32,261 nt of DNA, taken from contig NZ_NMWT01000004.1 in the NCBI RefSeq assembly GCF_002860365.1, positions 1 through 32,261 on the forward strand, in the 5' to 3' direction. How positions within the stretch are numbered: the stretch's first letter is position 1; each line of letters starts with the position of its first letter. Positions 14,452 to 21,968 of this stretch are shown here, piece by piece. The DNA comes from Bifidobacterium parmae. Its GTDB lineage: Bacteria > Actinomycetota > Actinomycetes > Actinomycetales > Bifidobacteriaceae. Made by a program: the position numbers and the translations under genes. Below the pieces are notes generated by a model. It worked only from the letters and a program-made list of their open reading frames with translations. It ran no database searches and was not told where the DNA came from.

Positions 14452-16074
14452 ATGATGGAGCCATATAAGCGGCCGGGCATCGACGACCGGCCCGATTACG
14501 AGAAGGCGCTCAGCGCCGAAGACAAGGCCTCGGTCTCCCGACTCGCCGCCGACCCGCACCGCATCGCCCCGGAATCATCCGTCGAACAGCCGACCGCGCA
14601 GGCCGCCCGCCTCACGACGGAAGGCACCGCGTCGGTCGTCGCCGCCGCACGCGTCGACGCCGCCGTGCCCGACTACGCGTCGTCGTTCCTCGACATGCGC
14701 GACCCGATGGTCGCCGCCGACGGCGAACGCCCCGACGCCGTGCAGCTCTCCCACCTCAAATGGGGGTTCGCCGTCGGCTCGTTCCTCACGGCCGCGCCGT
14801 GGGGCGCCGTCAACCTCGTCGGCCTGCCGAACCAGATCGCGCGCGGCGCCGGCTTCGACAGGGGCCTTGCCGACCCGGCCGCCACCCTGCGCGCCGTCGG
14901 CCTCGCGCCCGCACTGTCCGCGATGATCATCCTCGGCGCCGCATGGAGCCTCCTGTTCACGCCGCTCGTCGCCGCACTGTCCGACCGCACGCGCGTGCCC
15001 GCGGGCCGCCGCACGCCGTGGCTCGTCGCCGGCGGCGTGCTGTCCGCGCTGGTCGCGCTCGCGCTCGGCGCGGTGACCGCCACGGTGCTCGTCGTCATCC
15101 TGTGGACGGCGTTGCAGTTCACGTACGCGATGCTCGTCGCGCCGCTCGCCGCCGCCGTCGCCGAACGCGTGCCCGACAAGTTCCGCGACGAGACGGAACG
15201 CTGGAACGCGATCGGCGTGATCGCCGGGCAGGCGGCGGGCGGCGTGGTCGGCGGACTCGCCATCGGCTTCGGCGCGTTCAACCCGTTCCTGTGCGCGGCC
15301 GTCATGTTCGCTGTGGCCGGCGTGGCCACCGTGCTCGTGTGGCCGCGCGAACCGTCCAGCACGGAACAGCCGCACGTGCGGTTCAGCTGGCGCGACGTGT
15401 TCGACGCGGCGTCGCTGCGCCTGCCGCGCGCGGCGGCGGACGCGACGGCAGGCGCCGCGCGGTTCCGCCGCCTGCTCCTCTCGCGCGTGTGCATGACCGC
15501 CGCCGCTGCGGCGACCGGCGTCTACCTGTGGTACGTCGTGCGGTTCGCCGTGTACGGCGACGACCCGGCGCTCACCGCCGCGCCGATGACGCTGCCCGCC
15601 GGCGTGCTCATCGCGTTGCTCGCGCTCGCCACGTTCGCCGGCACGCTGCTCGCGACGACCTCCGCCGGCGCCGTCACCGACAAGTTCGCCGAAGGATTCG
15701 GACCATGGTGGCGCGGATCGCACGCGGCCGTCGTGTGCGCGTGCGTGCTGTACGCGATCGGCCTGCTCGCCGGACTGGCGATCGTGACGATCGGCGGCGA
15801 ACGCAGCCTCGTCGTGTTCTCGTTCGTGTCCGGGTATGCGGGCGGATTGTACGACGTGCTCGTCCAGCCGCTCGTCGTCGACGCGCTGCCGGACCCGCAT
15901 GCGGCCGGACGATACCTGCGCACGTACGCGAACGCGAGGCCGTTCGGACTGGCGCTCGGCGCGGGATTGGGCGCGGGCGCGGTCGCCGTGGCGCCCGCGT
16001 CGTTCGGCTACATGGCGGTGTTCCCCGCCGCGATCGCGTGCGTCCTGATCGCCGCGTTCTTCCTGCGCAAGTAG
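14452..16074 (+). CDS. Major facilitator superfamily transporter, 540 aa
   Basis: Twelve or so hydrophobic segments run from about residue 105 to the end. The MFS motif A between segments 2 and 3 is seen as ALSDRTRVPAGRRTPW, a form resembling sugar-cation symporters of the GPH/sucrose type (SDRTRxxxGRRRPW). A 100-residue hydrophilic N-terminal extension precedes the first segment. Start ATG 14452 has AAGGAG six bases upstream; a second ATG follows immediately. Upstream is an A/T-rich promoter region (14390-14425, GTATAAC) and the long inverted repeat. A LacI regulator follows on the same strand beyond a tandem-repeat block, so sugar uptake under LacI control is a fair guess; the substrate is not known. 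Confidence 0.85.
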   Translation: MMEPYKRPGIDDRPDYEKALSAEDKASVSRLAADPHRIAPESSVEQPTAQAARLTTEGTASVVAAARVDAAVPDYASSFLDMRDPMVAADGERPDAVQLSHLKWGFAVGSFLTAAPWGAVNLVGLPNQIARGAGFDRGLADPAATLRAVGLAPALSAMIILGAAWSLLFTPLVAALSDRTRVPAGRRTPWLVAGGVLSALVALALGAVTATVLVVILWTALQFTYAMLVAPLAAAVAERVPDKFRDETERWNAIGVIAGQAAGGVVGGLAIGFGAFNPFLCAAVMFAVAGVATVLVWPREPSSTEQPHVRFSWRDVFDAASLRLPRAAADATAGAARFRRLLLSRVCMTAAAAATGVYLWYVVRFAVYGDDPALTAAPMTLPAGVLIALLALATFAGTLLATTSAGAVTDKFAEGFGPWWRGSHAAVVCACVLYAIGLLAGLAIVTIGGERSLVVFSFVSGYAGGLYDVLVQPLVVDALPDPHAAGRYLRTYANARPFGLALGAGLGAGAVAVAPASFGYMAVFPAAIACVLIAAFFLRK

Positions 16075-16086
16075 CGGGCGTGTGCA

Positions 16087-16296
16087 GGCCCCCGCTGGCG
16101 GGGGCTGTCGGCGGAGAAGGAGGGGCAACAGACTCGGCCCCCGCTGGCGGGGGCTGTCGGCGGAGAAGAGGGGGCAACAGACTCGGCCCCCGCTGGCGGG
16201 GGCTGTCGGCGGAGCCGACTGGGGGTGGTTGGGCGAGTCGGGGACCACCCTCAGTCTCACTGCGTTCGACAGCTCCCGCCAGCGGGAGCGGGGAAT
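16087..16296. repeat. 49-bp tandem repeat leading into an F/R palindromic element
   Basis: The unit beginning GGCCCCCGCTGGCGGGGG starts at 16087, 16136 and 16185 (period exactly 49) and begins 12 bases after the MFS stop. The third copy continues into GGCGGAGCCGACTGGGGG and, after 20 bases, the inverted half ACCACCCTCAGTCTCACTG to CTCCCGCCAGCGGGAG (about 16242-16290). Thus one half of the palindromic element has been tandemly amplified. Confidence 0.85.
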
Positions 16297-16480
16297 GGTC
16301 GGGCCTCGTGGTTCCGCCAGCGGGAGCGGGGATGTGGGGCCTCGTGTTCCGTCAGCGGGAGCGGGGATGTGGGGCCTCGTGTTCCGTCAGCGGGAGCGGG
16401 GATGGGGTGTCTCGTGGTTCTGTCGGCGGGAGCGGGGGTGGGGTGTCTCGTGGTTCCGCCGGCGGGAGCGGGGCGGAAGA
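16278..16480. repeat. 36-bp tandem repeat, six units
   Basis: CGCCAGCGGGAGCGGGG-type cores start at 16278, 16315, 16350, 16385, 16421 and 16457 (spacing 35-37), joined by GATGTGGGGCCTCGTGTTC-like linkers that are also conserved. It is the other half of the same palindromic element, amplified in tandem, ending just before the LacI promoter (possible -10 TACGAT at 16487-16492). Confidence 0.85.
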
Positions 16481-16533
16481 GTGAAGTACGATAGTTCCGT
16501 ATATATGGCGGTAGCGTGAAAGGGGAGTGGTGC

Positions 16534-17724
16534 ATGGTCGGTATGCGTGACGTGGCCCGTCGGGCCGGAACCTCGGTGAGCACGGTGTCGCTCGTCGTCA
16601 ACGGCACCGGATACGTGTCCGACGAGATGCGCCGGCGCGTGCAGGACGCGATGGACGCGCTCGGCTACATCCCCAACGAGCTCGCACGTAACTTCTACCG
16701 CGACCGCACCAACATGGTCGGCGTGATCGTGCCGACCGTCCGCCATCCGTTCTTCGCCACGTTCGTCGCCGCCCTCCAGCGCGGATTCTCGGCGCGCGGC
16801 ATGCGCGTCGTCCTGTGCTCGGTGGCGGACACCGGCAAGGACGAATCCGAATACATCGACATGCTGCGCCGGCACATGATGGACGGCATCGTCATGGCCG
16901 CGCACACGCGTCATCCCGCCGACTATTGGACGTCGATCGGCCGTCCGGTCGTCGCGTTCGACCGCTATCTCGGCGAAGGCGTGCCGTCGGTGCGTTCCGA
17001 CCACGAGCAGGGCGGCCGCATCGTCGCACGCGAGCTGATCGCGTCCGGCGCACGTCACGTCGCGCTGGTCGGCGGCCCGCGCGCCCAGTTCCACGATCTC
17101 ACGGACGACGAACTGTCGGATGGCGGTCAGCAGGACGGCGCGATCGCCGCGTCGTCGTCCGTCGCGCCGCATCCGGAATCCACGTTCCCCACCGTGCGCT
17201 ACTACCTCACGCTGGAACGCGAGCTGGACGCGGCCGGCATCGCGCACGAGTACGTCGAGGCGGGCGGCGTCGACGATTTCGCCGGATACGTCGCCGCCGT
17301 GCGCGACCTGTTCGGCCGTCGCGGCCGCGTGGTCGCCGGCGACGTCACCGGCGACGCGACGGCGGCAGACGGCGGTGACGGCGGCGTCGCGCCCGTCGTG
17401 ACGGACGCCGCCGTGCCGCCCGTCGACGCGATCGTCGGCAACGACGTCGTCGCCGCGCTCGCCGTGCAGGAGGCGGCGCGGCGCGGCATCCGCGTGCCCG
17501 ACGACCTCCAGGTCGTCGCGTACGACGGCACGTATCTCGTCGACGCGGCCGGCGTGCGGCTCACGACCGTCGCGCAGGATTTCGGTACGATCGCCGAGCG
17601 CATCGTCGACCGGATGATCGCGCTGATCGGGGATGGTGGCGCGGTCGCCGGTGACGGTGACGCGGGGGAGCGTGGCGTCACGCTCGTGCCGCTCGTCCTG
17701 CGCAAAGCCGATTCGACGCGGTGA
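16534..17724 (+). CDS. LacI-family transcriptional regulator, 396 aa
   Basis: N-terminal LacI helix-turn-helix: MRDVARRAGTSVSTVSLVVNG, followed by the hinge-side helix ALGYIPNELARNF. The periplasmic-binding-protein-like sensor domain starts at NMVGVIVPTVRHPFFA and contains the typical GRPVVAFDRYL and EQGGRIVARELI segments. The C-terminal subdomain (DAIVGNDVVAALAVQEAARRGIRVPDDLQVVAYDGT) is complete. Two insertions rich in Asp/Ala/Ser (around residues 195-215 and 270-300) make it about 50 residues longer than the family norm. Start ATG 16534 has AGGGGAG six bases upstream; an in-frame GTG at 16516 is less likely. The ligand is probably a sugar and the target possibly the MFS gene upstream, but neither is shown by the sequence. 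Confidence 0.92.
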   Translation: MVGMRDVARRAGTSVSTVSLVVNGTGYVSDEMRRRVQDAMDALGYIPNELARNFYRDRTNMVGVIVPTVRHPFFATFVAALQRGFSARGMRVVLCSVADTGKDESEYIDMLRRHMMDGIVMAAHTRHPADYWTSIGRPVVAFDRYLGEGVPSVRSDHEQGGRIVARELIASGARHVALVGGPRAQFHDLTDDELSDGGQQDGAIAASSSVAPHPESTFPTVRYYLTLERELDAAGIAHEYVEAGGVDDFAGYVAAVRDLFGRRGRVVAGDVTGDATAADGGDGGVAPVVTDAAVPPVDAIVGNDVVAALAVQEAARRGIRVPDDLQVVAYDGTYLVDAAGVRLTTVAQDFGTIAERIVDRMIALIGDGGAVAGDGDAGERGVTLVPLVLRKADSTR

Positions 17725-17788
17725 CGGTGGCCGCGGGCTGTCCCGCAGGTTACGGGAATGTGATGGGAACATGCGACGAATGCGCATG

Positions 17789-17803
17789 GTTCACATAGTG
17801 AAC
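17789..17803. promoter_or_regulatory. Palindromic operator candidate upstream of the leader peptide
   Basis: GTTCAC-ATA-GTGAAC is a perfect 15-base palindrome 102 bases before the leader peptide start. A -10-like TATGGT follows at 17833-17838, and a hairpin CGAGCG-ATAAC-CGCTCG at 17851-17867 would lie at the 5' end of the transcript. A repressor site in front of the attenuator would give two layers of control; the regulator is not known. Confidence 0.45.
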
Positions 17804-17904
17804 ATCGGCGGCCGGCGGCGGAACGGCGCTCCTATGGTGTGGAACCAGTTCGAGCGATAACCGCTCGGAAGGACAAACTTCTAGACCGAAAGGAGGCCGC
17901 CGCG

Positions 17905-18012
17905 ATGACTGGATACACTGCCGATACCACCGTTGATGAGTCCGTTCTGACCCTCGTCAACGTCGCTCTGCTGTCTGCACGAATTATTATTCCGTCTTCG
18001 CTGGCGGCATGA
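17905..18012 (+). CDS. Branched-chain amino acid leader peptide, 35 aa
   Basis: ATG 17905 is preceded by AAAGGAGG, the strongest ribosome binding site in the window, nine bases upstream. The 35 residues contain twelve Val, Leu or Ile between positions 10 and 33 (VLTLVNVALL, then III at 27-29). The three Ile codons are ATT-ATT-ATT (17983-17991), although neighbouring genes almost always use ATC. The stop TGA (18010-18012) comes just after an RNA arm that pairs with downstream sequence. This is the architecture of ilv/leu-type leader peptides that sense charged tRNA by ribosome stalling. The peptide itself need have no function. The controlled gene would be the MHS transporter at 18198. It is too short to be found by length alone, but codons, ribosome binding site and downstream hairpins support it together. 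Confidence 0.8.
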   Translation: MTGYTADTTVDESVLTLVNVALLSARIIIPSSLAA

Positions 18013-18103
18013 GATCGGCTTACAAGCTTGAGCCCCGTCAGCGAAGGCAGGGCGAGAGCGATTGATCACGTTTCAAGCCCTGCATGAGATGCGGGGCTTT
18101 TTC
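17996..18103 (+). promoter_or_regulatory. Transcription attenuator (alternative hairpins) of the MHS transporter gene
   Basis: Arm 1 CTTCGCTGGCGG (17996-18007, inside the leader ORF) pairs with arm 2 CCGTCAGCGAAG (18035-18046), 12 base pairs with one G-U. Alternatively, AGCCCCG (18031-18037) pairs with CGGGGCT (18092-18098) and, nested inside, GCAGGGC (18047-18053) with GCCCTGC (18077-18083); this bipartite stem destroys the terminator. It shares 18035-18037 with arm 2, so the two folds exclude each other. A ribosome stalled on the ATT codons at 17983-17991 would cover arm 1 and favour antitermination. Base pairing is read directly; the mechanism is inference from classical leader-peptide attenuation. 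Confidence 0.75.
18075..18103 (+). terminator. Attenuator terminator hairpin
   Basis: AGCCCTGCAT (18076-18085), loop GAG, ATGCGGGGCT (18089-18098), one G-U pair, followed by a run of five T. It lies between the leader peptide and the MHS transporter, about 95 bases before the transporter start. Confidence 0.85.
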
Positions 18104-18197
18104 ATTGCCCGCCCGCCACGATCCACAAGATCAGGGTCCGGTGATGGAATTCCGCGAAACAGAGAGAGAAACCCCATCCAATTCAGGAGACAATCCC

Positions 18198-19562
18198 ATG
18201 AGTGCAGTCGAGGCAACGACTGAAAACGCAGCTGAAGGCAAGCTGCAGGCGATGGCCCACGATTCCGTGAAGACCGTCATCGCCGCCTCCATGGTCGGCA
18301 CGGCCATCGAGTTCTACGACTTCTACGCCTACGGCACCGCCGCGGCGAACTACTTCCCGCACATCTTCTTCTCCGCGAAGGACAACCCGACCGTCGCGCT
18401 GCTGATGAGCCTGCTGACCTTCGCCATCGCGTTCATCGCCCGCCCGCTCGGCTCCCTCGTGTTCGGCCACTTCGGCGACCGCATGGGCCGCAAGACCACG
18501 CTGGTCGTCTCCCTGATGACGATGGGCATCGGCACGTTCCTCATCGGCTGCCTGCCGACCTACGACCAGGCGGGCGTCTTCGCCGTCGCCATCCTGTGCC
18601 TGCTGCGCTTCATCCAGGGCATCGGCCTCGGCGGCGAATGGTCCGGCGCGGCCCTGGTCGCCACCGAGAACGCGCCTGAGGACAAGCGCGCCCTCTACGG
18701 CTCCTTCCCGGAGCTCGGCGCCCCGATCGGCTTCTTCCTCTCCAACGGCACCTACTTCCTGCTTGAGACCTTCAACGACTCCGACGCGATGCTCGCCTGG
18801 GGCTGGCGCGTGCCGTTCCTGCTCTCCGCGGTGCTCGTGATCATCGGTCTCGTCGTCCGAGTCCACATGGAGGAGACCCCGATCTTCCGCATGGCTCAGG
18901 AGCAGAAGAAGGTCGTCAAGTCCCCGCTCACCGAGGTGTTCCGCAAGTCCTGGAAGCAGGTCCTGCAGGCCACGTTCCTCGTCGCCGTCACCTACACGCT
19001 GTTCTACACGCTCGCCACCTGGTCCCTCGCTTGGGGCACCAAGGAGCAGGGCGAGGGCGGCGGTGGCCTCGGCTTCACCAACCAGGAATACCTGCTCATG
19101 CTCATGATCGCCATCTGCGTGTTCGCCGCCTTCATCGTGATCTCCTGCGTGAACGCCGACAAGTGGGGCCGCAAGCGCGTCATCATCACGTCCTCCGTGC
19201 TGCTCGTCGTGTTCGCCGCGCTGTTCCCGTTCCTCCTGAACGGTGAGATCGTCGGCCAGCGCAACTTCTTCGCCAACATGGTCTTCCTGTGCGTCGGCTT
19301 CGCCCTCATGGGCACCGCGTTCGGCCCGATCGGCGCCTTCCTGCCCGAGCTGTTCGACGCCAACGTGCGCTACTCCGGCTCCGGCATCGGCTACAACCTC
19401 GCCGCCATCGTCGGCGCGGCCTTCGTGCCGACCATCGCCACCTGGCTGAGCTCCCACTTCGGCGTGCACTCCGTGGGCCTGTACCTCGGCGTGATGGCCG
19501 TGTGCTGCCTCGTCGCCGTGCTCTCCTGCCGTGAGACGAAGGACGTGGACTTCACGAAGTGA
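18198..19562 (+). CDS. MHS-family MFS transporter (metabolite:H+ symporter), 454 aa
   Basis: Twelve-segment MFS protein with the MHS features: VGTAIEFYDFYAYG in segment 1, motif A GHFGDRMGRKTTL, RFIQGIGLGGEWSGA in segment 4, and FGPIGAFLPELFDANVRYSGSG in the second half. Known MHS members carry proline/betaine, citrate, 2-oxoglutarate or shikimate; the sequence does not decide among such substrates. Start ATG 18198 has AGGAGA seven bases upstream. An open frame reaches back to 18084 but crosses the attenuator terminator, so it is not the start. The gene lies behind a Val/Leu/Ile leader peptide and in front of two ilvC genes, which suggests a branched-chain amino acid or 2-oxo acid as cargo. 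That substrate is inference. A palindromic repeat starts about 14 bases after the stop. Confidence 0.9.
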   Translation: MSAVEATTENAAEGKLQAMAHDSVKTVIAASMVGTAIEFYDFYAYGTAAANYFPHIFFSAKDNPTVALLMSLLTFAIAFIARPLGSLVFGHFGDRMGRKTTLVVSLMTMGIGTFLIGCLPTYDQAGVFAVAILCLLRFIQGIGLGGEWSGAALVATENAPEDKRALYGSFPELGAPIGFFLSNGTYFLLETFNDSDAMLAWGWRVPFLLSAVLVIIGLVVRVHMEETPIFRMAQEQKKVVKSPLTEVFRKSWKQVLQATFLVAVTYTLFYTLATWSLAWGTKEQGEGGGGLGFTNQEYLLMLMIAICVFAAFIVISCVNADKWGRKRVIITSSVLLVVFAALFPFLLNGEIVGQRNFFANMVFLCVGFALMGTAFGPIGAFLPELFDANVRYSGSGIGYNLAAIVGAAFVPTIATWLSSHFGVHSVGLYLGVMAVCCLVAVLSCRETKDVDFTK

Positions 19563-19572
19563 CGTTTCTTCC

Positions 19573-19680
19573 TCGCCCCCGCTGGCGGGGGCTGGCGGCG
19601 AAGCCGACTGGGGGTGGTCCGGTCCGGACCGTGAACCACCCTCCGGCGCTTCGCGCCACCTCCCGCCAGCGGGAGGGAAC
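19573..19680. repeat. F/R palindromic intergenic repeat after the MHS gene
   Basis: GCCCCCGCTGGCGGGGGC then GGCGAAGCCGACTGGGGGTGG, a short link GTCCGGTCCGGACCG, then the inverted half ACCACCCTCCGGCGCTTCG to CCTCCCGCCAGCGGGAGG. The halves can fold into one hairpin of about 100 bases. It probably ends or protects the transporter mRNA. Confidence 0.85.
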
Positions 19681-19785
19681 GGGCTTTACGCCCCCAAACT
19701 TTCCAGCTGTAATCGCGTTTGATTTCGGCTTGATTCCATAACTGAAAATTCAACTCAATATTTGGACGCGGGCGACCGCGCCGCC

Positions 19786-19814
19786 CACTGCGGGACTAGA
19801 AATAGTCCCCAGTG
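19786..19814 (+). other. Stable hairpin in the ilvC1 upstream region
   Basis: CACTG-C-GGGACTA, tetraloop GAAA, TAGTCCC-CAGTG: 12 base pairs with one bulged C and a GNRA loop. It lies 123-151 bases before the first ilvC start, in the likely 5' untranslated region. No T-tract follows, so it is not a terminator. It might stabilise the mRNA or bind a factor. The promoter is probably in the A/T-rich stretch 19715-19765 (TTGATT repeated at 19719 and 19730), but I cannot place it firmly. Confidence 0.5.
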
Positions 19815-19936
19815 AACCGATGACTTTCCCCGACACAAGGACACAATCCTTCTCGCCGAAGGCCGTCAGCAATCTCACCGATTGTCGGACGTGCAGTTTC
19901 GTTCGGCACACTGAACAACATAAAGGAGTGCCTATC

Positions 19937-20989
19937 ATGGCAGCAACTATCTGGTACGAGAAGGACGCCGACCTCTCCGTGTTCGAAGGCAAGAAGGTCG
20001 CCATCCTCGGCTACGGTTCCCAGGGCCACGCCCACGCGCTGAACCTGCGCGACTCCGGCGTCGACGTCGTCGTCGGCCTGCGTCCGACCTCCAAGTCCGT
20101 CGAGTTCGCCAAGGAGCAGGGCCTTGAGGTCAAGTCCGTCGGCGAGGCCGTCGCCGAGGCCGACGTCGTCATGATCCTGCTGCCTGATCAGTACCAGGCC
20201 GCCGTCTACAAGAAGGACGTCGAGCCGAACCTGAAGCCGGGCGCCGCTCTGGCCTTCGCCCACGGCTTCAACATCCACTACGGCTACATCAAGCCGTCCG
20301 AGGATCACCCGGTGTTCATGGTCGCCCCGAAGGGCCCGGGCCACATCGTGCGTCGTGAGTACGCCGCCGGCCGTGGCGTCCCGGTCGTCGTGGCCGTCGA
20401 GCAGGATCCGGATGGCAAGACCTGGCCGCTGTGCCTCGCCTACGCCAAGGCCCTCGGTGCCCTGCGCGCCGGTGCCATCAAGACGACCTTCACCGAGGAG
20501 ACCGAGACCGATCTGTTCGGCGAGCAGGACGTTCTCATGGGCGGCATCAACCACCTGTGCGACATGGGCTTCGACGTGCTGACCGAGGCCGGCTACCAGC
20601 CGGAGATCGCCTACTTCGAGGTGTTCCACGAGCTGAAGATGCTCGTCGACCTCGCCAACGAGGGTGGTCTGAACAAGGCCCGTTGGTCCTGCTCCGACAC
20701 CGCCCAGTACGGCGACTACACCTCCACGGTCATCACCGAGGAGACCAAGAAGCGCATGCAGTACCAGCTCAAGCGCATCCAGGACGGCTCCTTCGCCAAG
20801 GAGTTCATGGATGACCAGGCCGCCGGCGCCCCGAAGTTCAAGAAGCTGCAGGAAGAGTACTCTCACCCGCACCTCGAGACCGTCGGCCCGAAGCTGCGCG
20901 CCATGTTCTCCTGGAACAACGGCCCGGCCAAGGATCAGGACGAGGCCGAGTCCTTCAACGGCAAGATCGCTCGTACCCAGGTTCAGTGA
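19937..20989 (+). CDS. ilvC: Ketol-acid reductoisomerase 1 (ilvC), 350 aa
   Basis: Second step of valine, leucine and isoleucine synthesis: Mg2+-dependent alkyl shift and NADPH reduction of acetolactate or acetohydroxybutyrate in the cytosol. The dinucleotide site is GYGSQG at residues 25-30, with the cofactor loop GLRPTSKS (Arg, Ser, Lys expected for NADPH). The catalytic His is in AHGFNIHYG. The metal ligands fall at D192 and E196 (TDLFGEQ) and E228 and E232 (FEVFHELK), matching class I enzymes. Start ATG 19937 has AAGGAG eight bases upstream; sequence in frame before it is not conserved. It is followed by a strong terminator and then by a second, closely similar ilvC. Why two are kept is not apparent from the sequence. 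Confidence 0.97.
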   Translation: MAATIWYEKDADLSVFEGKKVAILGYGSQGHAHALNLRDSGVDVVVGLRPTSKSVEFAKEQGLEVKSVGEAVAEADVVMILLPDQYQAAVYKKDVEPNLKPGAALAFAHGFNIHYGYIKPSEDHPVFMVAPKGPGHIVRREYAAGRGVPVVVAVEQDPDGKTWPLCLAYAKALGALRAGAIKTTFTEETETDLFGEQDVLMGGINHLCDMGFDVLTEAGYQPEIAYFEVFHELKMLVDLANEGGLNKARWSCSDTAQYGDYTSTVITEETKKRMQYQLKRIQDGSFAKEFMDDQAAGAPKFKKLQEEYSHPHLETVGPKLRAMFSWNNGPAKDQDEAESFNGKIARTQVQ

Positions 20990-21052
20990 GCTTGACCGCC
21001 CCGGCTCCCGTCCGATGAGGACGCGGCCGGACGACCATATCGGTCAGTGAAA

Positions 21053-21087
21053 GGCCGCCACCCGTTCACCACGGGTGGCGGCCTTTT
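21053..21087 (+). terminator. Intrinsic terminator of ilvC1
   Basis: Perfect 12-bp stem GGCCGCCACCCG (21053-21064) and CGGGTGGCGGCC (21072-21083) around a 7-base loop, followed by TTTT, 64 bases after the ilvC1 stop. It separates the two ilvC genes into different transcripts. Confidence 0.9.
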
Positions 21088-21258
21088 GGTTGTTGTGGTT
21101 GTTGTGGTTGGTTCGGTTGTTGTGGTTGTTGGTTGTTGTGGTCTTTAGTTGTTGCGGTTGTTGCGGTTGTTTCGGGTTTTTGGTTGTTGTGGCCTTTGGT
21201 TGTTGTGGCCTTTGGTTGGTTCGGTCTTTGGTTGGTTCGGTCTTTCGGGTTTTGTTTC
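21088..21258. repeat. GTT/GTGG low-complexity tract
   Basis: About 170 bases of imperfect GGTTGTTGTGGTTGTTGTGG-like sequence with almost no A. In the middle the unit GTTGTGGCCTTTG, and later GGTTGGTTCGGTCTTT, are each repeated in tandem. It is open in several frames, but the translations are only Val/Leu/Trp/Cys runs, so I do not call a gene. Such tracts are prone to slippage. Confidence 0.75.
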
Positions 21259-21292
21259 TTTGCCGCCCCTGCCGCCCGCCCCGTCCTCGGCG

Positions 21293-21556
21293 CGATAAAT
21301 CCCGGGAATTCGGCCTATGCTCCGGGAATCTTTGTGCTGACTCACTCTCAGTGCAACTATTCCCGGGTGATGGGGCTGTTTCCCGGGATTTATTGTGCTG
21401 GCGGTGTCTCAGCGCAACGATTCCCGGGCGACAGGGGTGATTTCCGGGATAAGTTGTGCTGGGGCGCTGGGGGAGTTGTGCCGGGGAGTTGCGTTGGGGG
21501 AATGGGATGCAAGGATTCCCGGGCGGCAGGGGTGATTTCCGGGATAAGTTGCGCTG
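21293..21556. repeat. Array of TTCCCGGG hairpin repeats between the ilvC genes
   Basis: A unit of about 42 bases (ATTCCCGGGYGA..GGGG..GATTTCCGGGAT..TTGTGCTG) occurs at about 21297, 21359, 21419 and 21515. The intervals carry CAGCGCAAC-like complements of TTGTGCTG, so successive units fold as hairpins (for example GGGAATCTTTGTGCTGA with TCAGTGCAACTATTCCC). No gene is supported between 21088 and 21730. Confidence 0.7.
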
Positions 21557-21735
21557 TGTCCGTAGCTGTGTCGCGGTCGGCGGGACGGCGTGATGAAGTG
21601 AGGTCCCGTCTGCCTATGGTGCAGGGGACGGGCGGCGGCGGGCGTATCCGTGGAGCGGCTGTCCACGATGCGGGGGAATGGGTCGGATGATGGCCCGAAT
21701 CATGGACGTGGGCCACTATCCGACCGCAATATCGC

Positions 21736-21741
21736 TAGGAT
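21736..21741 (+). promoter_or_regulatory. Possible -10 of ilvC2
   Basis: TAGGAT in the context CGCTAGGATTGAG resembles the CGCTAGACT of the tatD promoter. It would give a leader of about 220 bases, C/A-rich, containing the hairpin CCGTTCG-CA-CGAACGG (21893-21908). No -35 is evident. Confidence 0.3.
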
Positions 21742-21968
21742 TGAGCCCAGTTCACGGGACACAATCCCGCACGATCGAGGTCATCCGGTCAACGCACAAC
21801 GCACGCGTCACCACGCACGCGCGACCGGCGGACCACCCACCCGCGCAACGTGCGCCCACGCATAACGCGCAACCACATAACGACACCGTGTGCCGTTCGC
21901 ACGAACGGTCGAACCGGTTGAACACGACCGACGGCCGCACGACGGTACGCAAGTAAAGGAGTGCCACC

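Noticed and set aside
14575-16260. Long minus-strand frame opposite the MFS gene
   Set aside because: Arg/His/Glu-rich shadow of the MFS coding sequence and of the repeats after it; no start signal.
16278-16480. CRISPR-like array after the MFS gene
   Set aside because: The segments between the repeated cores are also alike (GATGTGGGGCCTCGTGTTC), so it is a plain tandem repeat.
17840-17870. tRNA fragment (GTTCGA near a hairpin)
   Set aside because: No acceptor or anticodon arms can be drawn around it; the hairpin CGAGCG-CGCTCG lies in the leader of the attenuated transcript.
18084-18197. Longer N-terminus of the MHS transporter
   Set aside because: It would begin inside the attenuator terminator; ATG 18198 has AGGAGA at correct distance and the conserved part starts after it.
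19820-19936. Longer N-terminus of ilvC1
   Set aside because: The in-frame upstream sequence has no match in ilvC2, while ATG 19937 has the same ribosome binding site as ilvC2 and the conserved start of the enzyme.
21075-21440. Possible membrane protein rich in Trp, Leu, Val and Cys
   Set aside because: It is the translation of the GTT/GTGG low-complexity tract; it starts inside the ilvC1 terminator and has no ribosome binding site.
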